Positions 55,895-64,000 of a stretch of DNA of 64,000 bases are shown here, piece by piece. The position numbers and the translations under genes are program-made. Under the pieces are notes generated by a model. The model was not told where the DNA came from. It searched no databases and saw only the letters and a program-made list of their open reading frames with translations. Source of the stretch: Alphaproteobacteria bacterium (GTDB taxonomy: Bacteria; Pseudomonadota; Alphaproteobacteria; Micropepsales; Micropepsaceae); assembly GCA_025350465.1 (NCBI GenBank), contig JANXXU010000052.1, positions 124,001 through 188,000 of the forward strand. Direction: 5' to 3'. Within the stretch, counting starts at the first letter, position 1. Each line of letters starts with the position of its first letter.

Positions 55895-56063
55895 CAACGA
55901 GCGCGTCTTGGCGCAAGTGTAGTGAGGAGGGACGCTAACCTGGGTCAAGCGTATCGCCGCAGATCGCTCCCTCACTCAAGGCCGTGGATTTGGGGCGGAG
56001 GCGGAGAGTGGTCGAGCAGTTGCTTACTCACCTGGCCTTCGACAAGATCGCGCCACGAGGCCA

Positions 56064-56660
56064 ATGCATCAGGCGGACGACTCGATGAGTTTGTGGCACA
56101 TCACCGAATGGGCCATCTTTGTTGTCTTGACGGCGACAATATATTTTCTATCTGCCGGAGTCACATTTGCCGCGATGTATCGATGGCCAAATGTATTTAA
56201 CGGACTCGTCCTCAGCAGGATCTATTCCCCCTTAGAGGCGCTCTCAAGACGGTCTCAGAAGTTCATGAGATTGTATAACGACTATCTCAATTGGTGCTAT
56301 TTTCGCTCTACAGGCTATGAAAACACTGTTCTGCGTCCGTTTATCCCACACGACCAAGTACGCATATTGGTGTCAGATGCGCAGCTTGCACAGGCGCTCG
56401 CTATTATTCGCAATATCTCAATTGAAGGGCATTTCACCATTTCCGAATGGGGAGGGCCCGGGGAAGGTCGTGCAATTCATAGCACAACACTTCGAATTAC
56501 CGCTGAAACGCATATTCTCTTTGAGAATGTTCGTGACCCTCAGACCTTTGACCTGATCGCCTATTCACATGAAGCCGACCACATGTGGAGGCCGACGTGG
56601 ATGGCGCTGATCAAAGAACTATCGCTTGCGTTTGGGCCAGAGTCAGTGGTGCGCGAATAG
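56064..56660 (+). CDS. AT-richer orphan membrane-anchored protein
   Basis: 198 residues from ATG 56064 (alternative ATG 56085). One N-terminal membrane segment (about 17-39, AIFVVLTATIYFLSAGVTF) and a soluble part with no recognised motif. Codon use is clearly AT-richer than its neighbours (e.g. ATA, TTT, CTA codons are common), which suggests recent acquisition. Function unknown. Confidence 0.55.
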   Translation: MHQADDSMSLWHITEWAIFVVLTATIYFLSAGVTFAAMYRWPNVFNGLVLSRIYSPLEALSRRSQKFMRLYNDYLNWCYFRSTGYENTVLRPFIPHDQVRILVSDAQLAQALAIIRNISIEGHFTISEWGGPGEGRAIHSTTLRITAETHILFENVRDPQTFDLIAYSHEADHMWRPTWMALIKELSLAFGPESVVRE

Positions 56661-56737
56661 GCGTCGGTTGTAACGGCCGTAGTTACGGCGGTGGCGCGGA
56701 GTGGGAGAAGGAGCGCGCCGCGCTGTGACCGAGCGGC

Positions 56738-57649
56738 CTATTTTTGAAATGGGATGAGCATGATGCGCCAGAATTGGTTCGAGCGCGGATAGGCGGCTGG
56801 ATCAGCGACGCCGAGGCGCTCAGGCAATTCGTCGGGGCGGTGGACGAAGGTTCCGAAGATCACGTCTAGAAACGAGAACGTCACGGCGTAGTTTTGGCCT
56901 TCGCTGACGTCGGCGCTGTGGTGATAGCGGTGCAGTTCGGCGCCGGCGAAGATGTAGTTGAACAAGCCGGCGCGCAGATCGACGTTGCAATGGGAGATCA
57001 CGCCTTGGAGACCCATGATCGCGGTTGCGGCGAACAACGTCTCCGGCGAAAAACCCAGGGCATAAAAAAGCGGAATGCGGATCAGGCCTTGGAGCAGGAT
57101 GAAATTGAACGGATGGCCGGCCGGATGCATCAGGACGTAGACCTGCTCGGGCAAATGATGCGCGGCATGCGTCTTCCACAAGACCTGCTTCCACGGCGTA
57201 TCGGCCTCATGGCTCCAGCGGTGCTGCCAATATTGGAAGAAGTCGAAGGTGAGAATCGCGGCGGGGACCGATAACCAGAGGGGCCAGTTGGTGGCCGGGC
57301 CGACATGCCCCGCCGCCAGAGTGAGGCCGATTAGGCCGAAGCCATAGTTCGTGGCTGCGCCGGTCAGGCCGCCAGCGAGAAAGAATTTGATATCGCGGAA
57401 GAAAAACGTGCGCCAGGTCATGCGCCAGCGCCGGTCCAACGGATAGGTGAATTCGAGCGCCACGAGCGTGACGATCGGAATTGCCGTCGCGACACCCAGC
57501 GTGACGCTCAGATTCCAGTGAAAGACGACGGCATGGGCGATGATGAGAATGTTGGCGGCGAAGAGGATCGGCCACGTCAGCCATGTGACGACCCACGGCG
57601 CGGCGCCCTCCCTTTCCGGCGATCGTTCGGTCAAGGCGATATTGGTCAT
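56738..57649 (-). CDS. Sterol desaturase / fatty-acid-hydroxylase-family protein
   Basis: 303 residues from ATG 57649. Multi-pass membrane diiron enzyme with the three histidine boxes: QHRWSHEAD, KTHAAHHLP and HRYHHSAD. Family members hydroxylate or desaturate lipids or carotenoids. Stop codon of the TetR gene lies within its start, so both are one operon. Confidence 0.88.
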   Translation of the reverse strand: MTNIALTERSPEREGAAPWVVTWLTWPILFAANILIIAHAVVFHWNLSVTLGVATAIPIVTLVALEFTYPLDRRWRMTWRTFFFRDIKFFLAGGLTGAATNYGFGLIGLTLAAGHVGPATNWPLWLSVPAAILTFDFFQYWQHRWSHEADTPWKQVLWKTHAAHHLPEQVYVLMHPAGHPFNFILLQGLIRIPLFYALGFSPETLFAATAIMGLQGVISHCNVDLRAGLFNYIFAGAELHRYHHSADVSEGQNYAVTFSFLDVIFGTFVHRPDELPERLGVADPAAYPRSNQFWRIMLIPFQK

Positions 57650-58260
57650 TTCGATTTCCTCGTGCGTTTCTCTTTGGCGTTGTCCGGTTCGAGTCCATCC
57701 CAAAGCGCGTCAACGAGCATTCGCACGCCGGCCTTCGGCATGGCGCCGCCGTGAAAGCCCATGATCTCGAAGAGGGCGATCGAGTGGAGCGCGGAGACCA
57801 GGAGCGCCGACGCGGCAAAAGGATCATTGGCCGCCAGCCGGCCGCGCCGGTGTTCGTCGCGCAGATATGCAGTGACGGCGTTGAGCAGGGTCGTCGCCGG
57901 GCTTGTATCGAAATTTCGTGGCAGATCGGCGCCGAATGTCGGATGGGCGACGAGCGGCAGGATCATCGGGATGGCCGTGCGGAAGTAGTCGAGCACAGCT
58001 TGAGCGATTTTTTCGAGACCTGCGCGGGCGGAACTCGCCTTGGCCGCTCTTGTCATTACATCTTCGATGGCTGGCGTGGGAGGCACCATGGCGGCCATGA
58101 AGAGCTGCGCCTTGGTCGAAAAGCGTTTGAAGAGCGCCGCCTCCGAAATACCCGCGCGTTCCGCGATCTCACGGGTCGAGCCGGCGGCCCCGTGCTTCAG
58201 AAACACGGCGCGCGCGGCGGCGAGCATGTCTTCGTTCGAGATGGTCTGCGGTCTTCCCAT
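57646..58260 (-). CDS. TetR/AcrR-family repressor
   Basis: 204 residues from ATG 58260. N-terminal HTH: EDMLAAARAVFLKHGAAGST, REIAERAGISEAALFKRFST. A C-terminal ligand-binding domain follows. Its stop overlaps the sterol-desaturase start by four bases; the palindrome at 58260-58283 covers its own start, implying autorepression. Confidence 0.88.
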   Translation of the reverse strand: MGRPQTISNEDMLAAARAVFLKHGAAGSTREIAERAGISEAALFKRFSTKAQLFMAAMVPPTPAIEDVMTRAAKASSARAGLEKIAQAVLDYFRTAIPMILPLVAHPTFGADLPRNFDTSPATTLLNAVTAYLRDEHRRGRLAANDPFAASALLVSALHSIALFEIMGFHGGAMPKAGVRMLVDALWDGLEPDNAKEKRTRKSK

Positions 58261-58283
58261 AGTAAGTGAGTAGTTACTTACTA
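58260..58283. promoter_or_regulatory. TetR-type operator
   Basis: TAGTAAGT (58260-58267) and ACTTACTA (58276-58283) are perfect inverted repeats separated by 8 bases. They overlap the first base of the TetR ATG and lie in the gap to the divergent phosphoesterase gene, so the repressor probably controls itself, the sterol desaturase and perhaps the neighbour. Confidence 0.7.
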
Positions 58284-58373
58284 AATGAGCCGGCGTCAAG
58301 CGGGAACCCTTGCGGACTGCTGCGCCGTGTGAAGTGTCGCAGAATTGTCGCCAACCTTATGGATAAGGTGACG

Positions 58374-61202
58374 ATGAACCGGAGAATCTCGATGCGTCGC
58401 CGCCCATCATTGTCTGCGTGGATTGTCGCCGCCTGCGTTGCGGGCGCCCAAGCCGGTGAGCAATTGCCGACCGGCCAAACGATCACGCCGCTCGCGGCGC
58501 CGGGATCGACCTTTCTGCCCCTCGCGCTTGATCTGCCGCAGGTCGGGCGGCGGGTGAGCGGGCAGGCAGTGACAAGCACGCTTAGTGCGGGTGGGCGGAC
58601 GCTCTTCGTGCTGACCAGCGGCTTCAACGTGTGGAATGGGCCAGACGGCAAACGTGTGCCCGAGGCATCGAGCGAGCATGTGTTTGTCTACGATGTCGCC
58701 GGCGCAACGTTGACGATGCGCCAAGCGCTTCCCGTGCCTAACGCCTATGGCGGCCTCGCGCTCGGGGCGGACGGACACACGATGTTCGTGGCGGGCGGCG
58801 TCGACGATGTCGTTCACATCTATGAGGCGAACGGCGACGGCGAGTGGGCGGAAGCGGGCGAGCCTATTGCGCTTCGCCACGAAGCCGGCAACGGCCTGCA
58901 GAAGAAGCGCGAGATCCTGAAGCCGATGGCGGCAGGCGCGGCGCTCACCGCCGACGGACGATCGCTGGTCGTCGCCAATTACGAGAACGATTCGATCAGC
59001 GTCGTCGATCTCAAGACGCGCGAAGTCGACGAGTTGGATTTGCGCCCCGGCAAGATCAGCGCCGACCTGAAAGGTATTCCCGGCGGGGAATTTCCGTATG
59101 GCGTCGCGGTGCGTGGCTCCGACACGGCGTATGTCACGAGCTTGCGCGATCGCGAGATCGTGGTCGTGGCGCTTGCGCCGTCGCCGCACGTGACCGGCCG
59201 GATCCGGGTCGATGGTAACCCGAACCACCTCATCCTCAACCGGGACGGCACGCGCCTCTTTGTGGCGAGCGACAACGCCGACTGCGTTCACGTGATCGAC
59301 ACGTCAAGCAATCGCGTCGTCCATACAATCTCAGTCGAGGCGCCAGCGGGCCTCTTGCCGGGGCGCGCGGACCGACCGGGCGCGAGTCCCAACAACCTTG
59401 CGTTGTCGCCGGACGAGCGATTTCTCTATGTCACCGATGGCGGCACCAACGCCGTCGCTGTGGTCCAGCTTACCGACTCGCCGCGCACCATCGGCTTGAT
59501 CCCGACCGCGTGGCAGCCGAACGCCGTGAGCGTCAGCAACGACGGACGCACGCTCTTCATCGCGAACGGGAAGAGCGCGGCGGGGCCGAACCCGCAAAAC
59601 TGCGCCAAGGCACAAGTGAGCGAGATCTGCAGCGCCGCAATTCAGGCAGGAGCGGCGAACCAATATGTCTGGCAACTCACGGCCGGAGGCGTCGCCGCGG
59701 TGCCGGTGCCCGAAGGCAGCTGGTTCGACCGGGAGAACAAGTCGAACCTGATGACGCGCCTGACGCAAGATGTCGCGCACAACAACGGTTTCGGCGAAGA
59801 GATGACGGCGCAAGACCGGCATCTGATGCGGGCGCTGCGCCGGCGCATTCGCCACGTGATCTATATCGTCAAAGAGAACCGAACCTACGATCAGGTGCTG
59901 GGCGATCTTGCCGGCACCGACGGCGATGCGAGCCTCGTTCAGTTCGGCGCCGCGCTGACGCCGAATCAGCATGCGCTGGCGCGCAACTTCGTGGCGCTCG
60001 ACGCTTTCTTCGACAGCGCCGAGGCGAGCGGCGACGGCTGGAATTGGAGCACGGCGGCGCGCACGACGGACGCGATCGAGAAAATGATGCCGGTCAACTA
60101 TGGCGGCCGCGGCCTCAGCTACGACTTTGAAGGAGGCGCGCGCGGCGTGAACGTGGCGCTCGATGGCGAAGATCGCGGGCACGCTAATCCGCTCACCGAT
60201 AAGGACCCTGATCTCCTACCCGGCCCAGCGAACGAGACTGCGCCAGACGGGCCGGAAGGCGAGATAGAGCAGGGCTATCTTTGGGACGCGGCATTGAGGG
60301 CGCATCTCTCGGTGCGCAATTATGGCTTCTTCCTCGACATCGCGCGCTATTTCTCCCGCGTGCCGGAGGCCGTGCGCATCCCGCTAGAGCGCGAGCCGTT
60401 CGAGCACGATACGCAGGTCGCCTTTCCGGCCAACGCTGCTCTTGCGCCGTATACCGACATCCATTTTCGCGGCTTCGACACCAAGTTCGCCGACACCTGG
60501 CGGTATCGCGAATGGGAGCGCGAGTTCGACACTTATGCAAAGCGCGGCGACCTGCCGAGACTGTCGCTGGTGCGCTTCATGAACGATCACATGGGCGAAT
60601 TTGACAAGGCGCAGGACGGCGTGAACACGCCCGAGCGCCAGGTCGCCGACAACGACTATGCCGTCGGCTTGCTCATCGAGAAGGTCGCCAAGAGCCGGTT
60701 CGCCAAGGACACGTTGATCTTCGTCATCGAGGACGACGCGCAAGACGGACCCGATCACGTCGATGCGCACCGTTCGATTGCCTTTGTCGCCGGCCCTTAT
60801 GTCAAGCAGGGCGCCGTCGTATCGGAGCGCTACACGACGGTCAGCATGCTGCGGACCATCGAGGAAATTTTGGGAATGGCGCCGTTGAATTTGCACGACG
60901 CAAGCGCGCGGCCGATGAGTTCGGTGTTCGATTTGAGCGCGCGCCGGTGGACCTTCGAGGCGACGCCGTCGGACATTTTGCGGGGTACGCAGTTGCCGTT
61001 GCCTGCCGCGCGCTCGGCGCTTGCGCCACTCAAGCCGACGCATGACGCGGCCTATTGGGCAAACGCGACAAAGGGTTTCGATTTCTCGTCGGAGGACCGA
61101 TTGGACAGCGCCGCGTTCAACCGCATCCTTTGGGCCGGATTGATGGGCGACGCGCCGTACCCTGATACGCGCTCGGGCGTGAACTTGCGAAATGAGCCTT
61201 AG
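58374..61202 (+). CDS. YncE-type beta-propeller fused to alkaline-phosphatase-family domain
   Basis: 942 residues from ATG 58374, with AAGGTGA upstream; a longer frame exists but lacks a good ribosome-binding site. Signal region about residues 8-30 (LSAWIVAACVAGAQA). Residues ~60-480 form a YVTN/YncE beta-propeller (repeats such as SLRDREIVVVAL and RLFVASDNADCVHVIDTSSN). Residues ~490-900 are a phosphoesterase/alkaline-phosphatase-like domain (HVIYIVKENRTYDQVLGDLAGTD split, DALDAFF, EDDAQDGPDHVDAH). This bifunctional layout is seen in bacterial secreted proteins of uncertain substrate. Confidence 0.85.
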   Translation: MNRRISMRRRPSLSAWIVAACVAGAQAGEQLPTGQTITPLAAPGSTFLPLALDLPQVGRRVSGQAVTSTLSAGGRTLFVLTSGFNVWNGPDGKRVPEASSEHVFVYDVAGATLTMRQALPVPNAYGGLALGADGHTMFVAGGVDDVVHIYEANGDGEWAEAGEPIALRHEAGNGLQKKREILKPMAAGAALTADGRSLVVANYENDSISVVDLKTREVDELDLRPGKISADLKGIPGGEFPYGVAVRGSDTAYVTSLRDREIVVVALAPSPHVTGRIRVDGNPNHLILNRDGTRLFVASDNADCVHVIDTSSNRVVHTISVEAPAGLLPGRADRPGASPNNLALSPDERFLYVTDGGTNAVAVVQLTDSPRTIGLIPTAWQPNAVSVSNDGRTLFIANGKSAAGPNPQNCAKAQVSEICSAAIQAGAANQYVWQLTAGGVAAVPVPEGSWFDRENKSNLMTRLTQDVAHNNGFGEEMTAQDRHLMRALRRRIRHVIYIVKENRTYDQVLGDLAGTDGDASLVQFGAALTPNQHALARNFVALDAFFDSAEASGDGWNWSTAARTTDAIEKMMPVNYGGRGLSYDFEGGARGVNVALDGEDRGHANPLTDKDPDLLPGPANETAPDGPEGEIEQGYLWDAALRAHLSVRNYGFFLDIARYFSRVPEAVRIPLEREPFEHDTQVAFPANAALAPYTDIHFRGFDTKFADTWRYREWEREFDTYAKRGDLPRLSLVRFMNDHMGEFDKAQDGVNTPERQVADNDYAVGLLIEKVAKSRFAKDTLIFVIEDDAQDGPDHVDAHRSIAFVAGPYVKQGAVVSERYTTVSMLRTIEEILGMAPLNLHDASARPMSSVFDLSARRWTFEATPSDILRGTQLPLPAARSALAPLKPTHDAAYWANATKGFDFSSEDRLDSAAFNRILWAGLMGDAPYPDTRSGVNLRNEP

Positions 61203-62269
61203 GTATCTAGCGCGACGTCGCACAAGATCTGTGCCGCCGGCGTTGCGCTGCAGAGCGCGTCGGCGGCGATGAGGACGGCCGCCGAAGTCCACGCCGGTTT
61301 TTCGTGCGGCCACGGCGCGTTCGATTCGTATTGCCAGCCCATCCAATAAGCGCCGTCGGCATCACGCCACTGATGTTGGGACTGCCAAAGGTCGAGGGCC
61401 TTGCGCGTTTCGCCGACGCCGACGAGAGCCAAAGCGAGCTCGCAGCTCTCGGCGATGGTCACCCAAGGCTGCGCTAGGACGCAGCGGCAACCTTTGCCTT
61501 GCGTGACGAACTCGTCCCAGCGGCTGCGCAGGCGCGCGGCGGCAGCATCGCCGCGATAAACGCCCGCGAGCACGGGGTAGTACCAGTTCATAGAGAAGTA
61601 GTCCTTGTTCTCCCACTGGCGATCGAAGCGATGAGGTTTCGAGCGCACGGCATCGCCCAAGCGCGCGCGTGCGTGACGCCACTCGACCATGTCTTGCCCG
61701 AGAATTTGTCCGAGCCGAATGGCGCATTCGAGGCTTTTGTGGATGGAGCTCGAACCAGCGAGCAGCGCGTCGTCTTGCGGTGTCGCCGGATCGGGCGCGG
61801 ACCAGCGGATTTCGCCATGCTCCGTCTGGAATTGCAGAACGAAATCGATCGAGGCGCGGACGACGGGCCACATGCGCTTCAAGAAGGTGCGGTCGCCGGT
61901 GATCAGAAAATGATGCAGCACGCCGGTCGCCGGATAGGCGCAATAATTCGTGTCGCGTACGCGCGGTTCGTTGCCGGTGCCTTCGTATTTGTTGGTGTCG
62001 AGGGGGACGGCCGAACCGTATTGGCCCCACCACGAACCGTCGGGCAATTGCGATTGCGCCAGAAATTCGTATGCGCGTTCCGCTTCGCCGGTGCAGCCCG
62101 CGACCGAGAGACCCATCGCCGCATGCGTGTGATTCCACGCGTCGATGACGCCGCCGTTGTACCAAGGGATCGACCCGTCGGAGCGTTGCAGCTCCAGAAT
62201 GCGGCGCACGGCACCGTCAAAGAAACCGGGTGCGGCGAGCGCGCCGAAGTCGCGGCGAACGAGGGTCAT
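61199..62269 (-). CDS. Alpha/alpha-toroid protein (prenyltransferase/terpene-cyclase-like)
   Basis: 356 residues. Repeated QxxDGSxxW-type motifs (LQRSDGSIPWY, LPDGSWWGQYG) indicate a squalene-cyclase/prenyltransferase-like toroid; often annotated simply as prenyltransferase. No catalytic DxDD or metal motif was found, so enzyme identity is unproven. Last gene of a three-gene operon with the methyltransferase and GT4, whose stop overlaps its start. Confidence 0.72.
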   Translation of the reverse strand: MTLVRRDFGALAAPGFFDGAVRRILELQRSDGSIPWYNGGVIDAWNHTHAAMGLSVAGCTGEAERAYEFLAQSQLPDGSWWGQYGSAVPLDTNKYEGTGNEPRVRDTNYCAYPATGVLHHFLITGDRTFLKRMWPVVRASIDFVLQFQTEHGEIRWSAPDPATPQDDALLAGSSSIHKSLECAIRLGQILGQDMVEWRHARARLGDAVRSKPHRFDRQWENKDYFSMNWYYPVLAGVYRGDAAAARLRSRWDEFVTQGKGCRCVLAQPWVTIAESCELALALVGVGETRKALDLWQSQHQWRDADGAYWMGWQYESNAPWPHEKPAWTSAAVLIAADALCSATPAAQILCDVALDT

Positions 62270-62982
62270 GCGTTCGCCCGCTCAAAATAGAAAACGGCGC
62301 TCTTGCCGATCAAAGGAGCGGTCAACACCTCGCCGATGCGCGTGACCAAGGGCCGCTGCAAGATGTCCCACTCGAGCAGATGCCGATAGGCTCTTACGAC
62401 CGGTGACGTCTCGCGCTTGTCCCAGAGCCAGCACTGGAGCCACCAATAAGGCGAATGCAGTCCGTGCGCATGATGCTTGCGGTAGAGCCGAAAGCCGGCG
62501 CGCTCGGCCGCCGCGATCAGCGCTTGCGGTTTGAAGATGCGGATGTGGCCACCTTTGGCCTGGTGATAGCGCGGCTCTAATTTCCAGCACAACCATTCAG
62601 GAAAGAAACGGGGGACACTGACCCCAAGTTTGCCTCCCGGTTTCAGCGTGCGCGCGCATTCGTCGAGGACGGCAACAAAATCCGGCACGTGTTCGAGCAC
62701 CTCCGAGCAAATCACGCGATCGAGGCTGGCATCGGGGAAGGGCAGGCGGCGCGCGTCGGCGGCGGCAAGACCGAACCAACGGTGCGAGTTCGTTTCCATA
62801 TCCGGTATCGAGCCGAAGCCCGCGCGCGTGCGCTCCACATCGGCGAGTTCGATATCGACGCCGATCGCATCGACGCGTGCGAAATAATAGGCGGCATGCA
62901 AGTGCCGCCCGGCGCCGCAGCCGAGGTCGAGCAAACGCATGCCGTCCTCAAGGCCGAGTGTTTTGAGATCGACGGTTTGCAT
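62266..62982 (-). CDS. Class I SAM-dependent methyltransferase
   Basis: 238 residues from ATG 62982. SAM motif LLDLGCGAGRHLHA, acidic DIELADVERTRA, and SEVLEHVPDF post-motif; C-terminal region with aromatic residues (WWLQCWLWDKRE). Acceptor may be a sugar or lipid of the same operon. Its ATG lies inside the end of the GT4 gene. Confidence 0.88.
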   Translation of the reverse strand: MQTVDLKTLGLEDGMRLLDLGCGAGRHLHAAYYFARVDAIGVDIELADVERTRAGFGSIPDMETNSHRWFGLAAADARRLPFPDASLDRVICSEVLEHVPDFVAVLDECARTLKPGGKLGVSVPRFFPEWLCWKLEPRYHQAKGGHIRIFKPQALIAAAERAGFRLYRKHHAHGLHSPYWWLQCWLWDKRETSPVVRAYRHLLEWDILQRPLVTRIGEVLTAPLIGKSAVFYFERANA

Positions 62983-64000
62983 CAATGGCCTTGAGATAAA
63001 CTTTCGTGACGTCTTGCGCCGTGCGCGACCAGAGGAAGTTGTTGTGGATGCGGCGTCGGCCGGCCTCGCCAAGCGCGGCGCGACGCGCGGGATCGTCGAG
63101 CAGTGCGCCGATGGCCTGCGCCAGCGCTTGCGGATTCTGTTTGGGCACGATCACGCCGGCGTCGCCAACGACCTCCGGCAAGGCGCCGCCGTCGGTGACG
63201 ACCACCGGTACGCCGCACGCCATCGCCTCGCCCGTGGGGAAGCCGAAACCTTCGTAGACCGAGGGTGCGACCGCGATCGTCGCTGCGGCATAGAGCTCGG
63301 CGATTTGCTCGCTGGAAAGACCCGAAACGAATTCGACCTTGTCGCGAATGCCGAGTTCATCGAGGAGCTTCGAGGTTTGGCCCTCGCGCAATTTGCCGAC
63401 AACGAGAAGCTTGAGGTCGGGGCGCGTCGCCAACAGCAAATGGTAAGCGCGAATGAGATAGATGAGCCCCTTGAGCGGAACGTCGGCGCTGGCGACGGCG
63501 ATCAACCGGTTCGTCTTGCGCGCGATGTTGGGATAAGGGCGAAAGGTTTCGGCATCGATGCCGTGATAGACGATGACCATACGGTCCGGGTCGAGGCCAA
63601 AATCCGTGACGACATCGCGCTTGGTGCTTTCGGATACGACGATGATGGGGTCGAGAGCGCGGGCGACCTTCTTCTGCATTTTGAGAAACGAGTACCAGCG
63701 CGCGATCAAGAGTTTGAGCGACAGCTTGTCCGCGTGGTCGATAGCGATGCGCCGGTCCATGGTGATGGGGTGATGGATCGTGCCGGCGACCGGCACGCCC
63801 ATGGCGCGAATCTTGAGCAGACCCCAGCAGAGCGTTTGGTTGTCATGGACGACGTCATAGTCGCCGACACGCGTCTCCATCCAACGCGCCAAGCGCTCGC
63901 CGAACGTATATGGCTCACCGAAGGCGCCACTGACGTGCAGCAGCCATTCGCGCACGTCGATGGAGTCGCGAAACTCGCTGGCTTTGGGCCACGGCAAGCC
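62948..64000 (-). CDS. GT4-family glycosyltransferase, N-terminus outside window
   Basis: At least 350 residues; the frame is open to the right edge, where only a TTG lies, so the start is outside the window. GT-B fold: C-terminal Rossmann domain with VPLKGLIYLIRAYH, the sugar-nucleotide EGFGFPTGEAMACG (E-x7-E) motif and VVVTDGGALPEVVG. Transfers a sugar to a lipid or glycan. First gene of the operon; overlaps the methyltransferase by 35 bases. Confidence 0.92.
   Translation of the reverse strand, partial: GLPWPKASEFRDSIDVREWLLHVSGAFGEPYTFGERLARWMETRVGDYDVVHDNQTLCWGLLKIRAMGVPVAGTIHHPITMDRRIAIDHADKLSLKLLIARWYSFLKMQKKVARALDPIIVVSESTKRDVVTDFGLDPDRMVIVYHGIDAETFRPYPNIARKTNRLIAVASADVPLKGLIYLIRAYHLLLATRPDLKLLVVGKLREGQTSKLLDELGIRDKVEFVSGLSSEQIAELYAAATIAVAPSVYEGFGFPTGEAMACGVPVVVTDGGALPEVVGDAGVIVPKQNPQALAQAIGALLDDPARRAALGEAGRRRIHNNFLWSRTAQDVTKVYLKAIDANRRSQNTRP

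Overview
The window is GC-rich chromosomal DNA from an alphaproteobacterium. Evidence for this is the FliM/DUF6468/MotE flagellar block, the mreBCD-mrdA-rodA cell-shape block, a class I KARI, PAS_5-family proteins, TTG/GTG starts and alphaproteobacterial-style ilv/leu genes. A Rhodospirillales- or Hyphomicrobiales-like lineage fits, but I cannot place it further from sequence alone. Coding density is very high, with many 1-4 bp overlaps. No rRNA, CRISPR array or transposase was seen; there is one tRNA, Lys(CUU).

Layout. 0-5.2 kb: end of a flagellar block (fliM 3' end, a DUF6468 protein, MotE-like protein, a 1139-residue secreted TPR protein). 5.2-7.0 kb: serB and miaA, divergent. 7.0-10.8 kb: ilvI-ilvH-ilvC, preceded by a short leader peptide and an attenuator-like terminator. 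10.8-14.7 kb: a GFA-domain protein, an alpha/beta hydrolase plus LLM flavin monooxygenase pair, and purT. 14.65-19.4 kb: molybdate block (ModE-like regulator, ModE-type operator, modA, an outer-membrane porin, modB, modC). 19.4-20.5 kb: two tandem PAS_5 paralogues. 20.8-22.6 kb: leuA behind a leucine-rich leader peptide and a long folded leader. 22.6-28.4 kb: mreB-mreC-mreD-mrdA-rodA, the elongasome operon. 28.4-38.0 kb: mixed metabolic and secreted proteins (MFS exporter, PEMT/ICMT-like methyltransferase, acyl-CoA synthetase-GNAT fusion, HemG-like flavodoxin, sulfotransferase, PEBP protein, hydrolase). 38.0-41.0 kb: a small accessory module (HTH protein, unknown protein, RepA-like ATPase) seeded with palindromic repeat elements. 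41.1-48.1 kb: ferritin-like protein, secreted unknown, MOSC, VOC, metallo-beta-lactamase-fold and CGNR proteins, tRNA-Lys. 48.2-52.8 kb: complete 4-hydroxyphenylpyruvate-to-fumarate route (hppD, homogentisate dioxygenase, fumarylacetoacetase, maleylacetoacetate isomerase) with its MarR regulator and a probable operator. 52.8-58.3 kb: acyltransferase, CheY-like protein, SDR, methyltransferase, an AT-richer orphan gene, and a TetR-sterol-desaturase pair with its own palindrome. 58.4-64 kb: a large YncE/phosphoesterase fusion, and a three-gene overlapping operon (GT4 glycosyltransferase, methyltransferase, alpha/alpha-toroid protein) that runs off the right edge.

Most notable points: (1) two separate amino-acid leader regions, upstream of ilvI and leuA, each with a short ORF carrying the matching amino-acid codons; (2) a porin gene embedded inside a modABC operon behind a clear ModE-type operator, suggesting regulated outer-membrane molybdate uptake; (3) four different families of long palindromic MITE-like elements, one of which has become the C-terminus of one gene and the ribosome-binding site of the next; (4) the homogentisate operon carries one of these elements between two of its genes. 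None of these was tested by database search; all function calls rest on motifs and family recognition.
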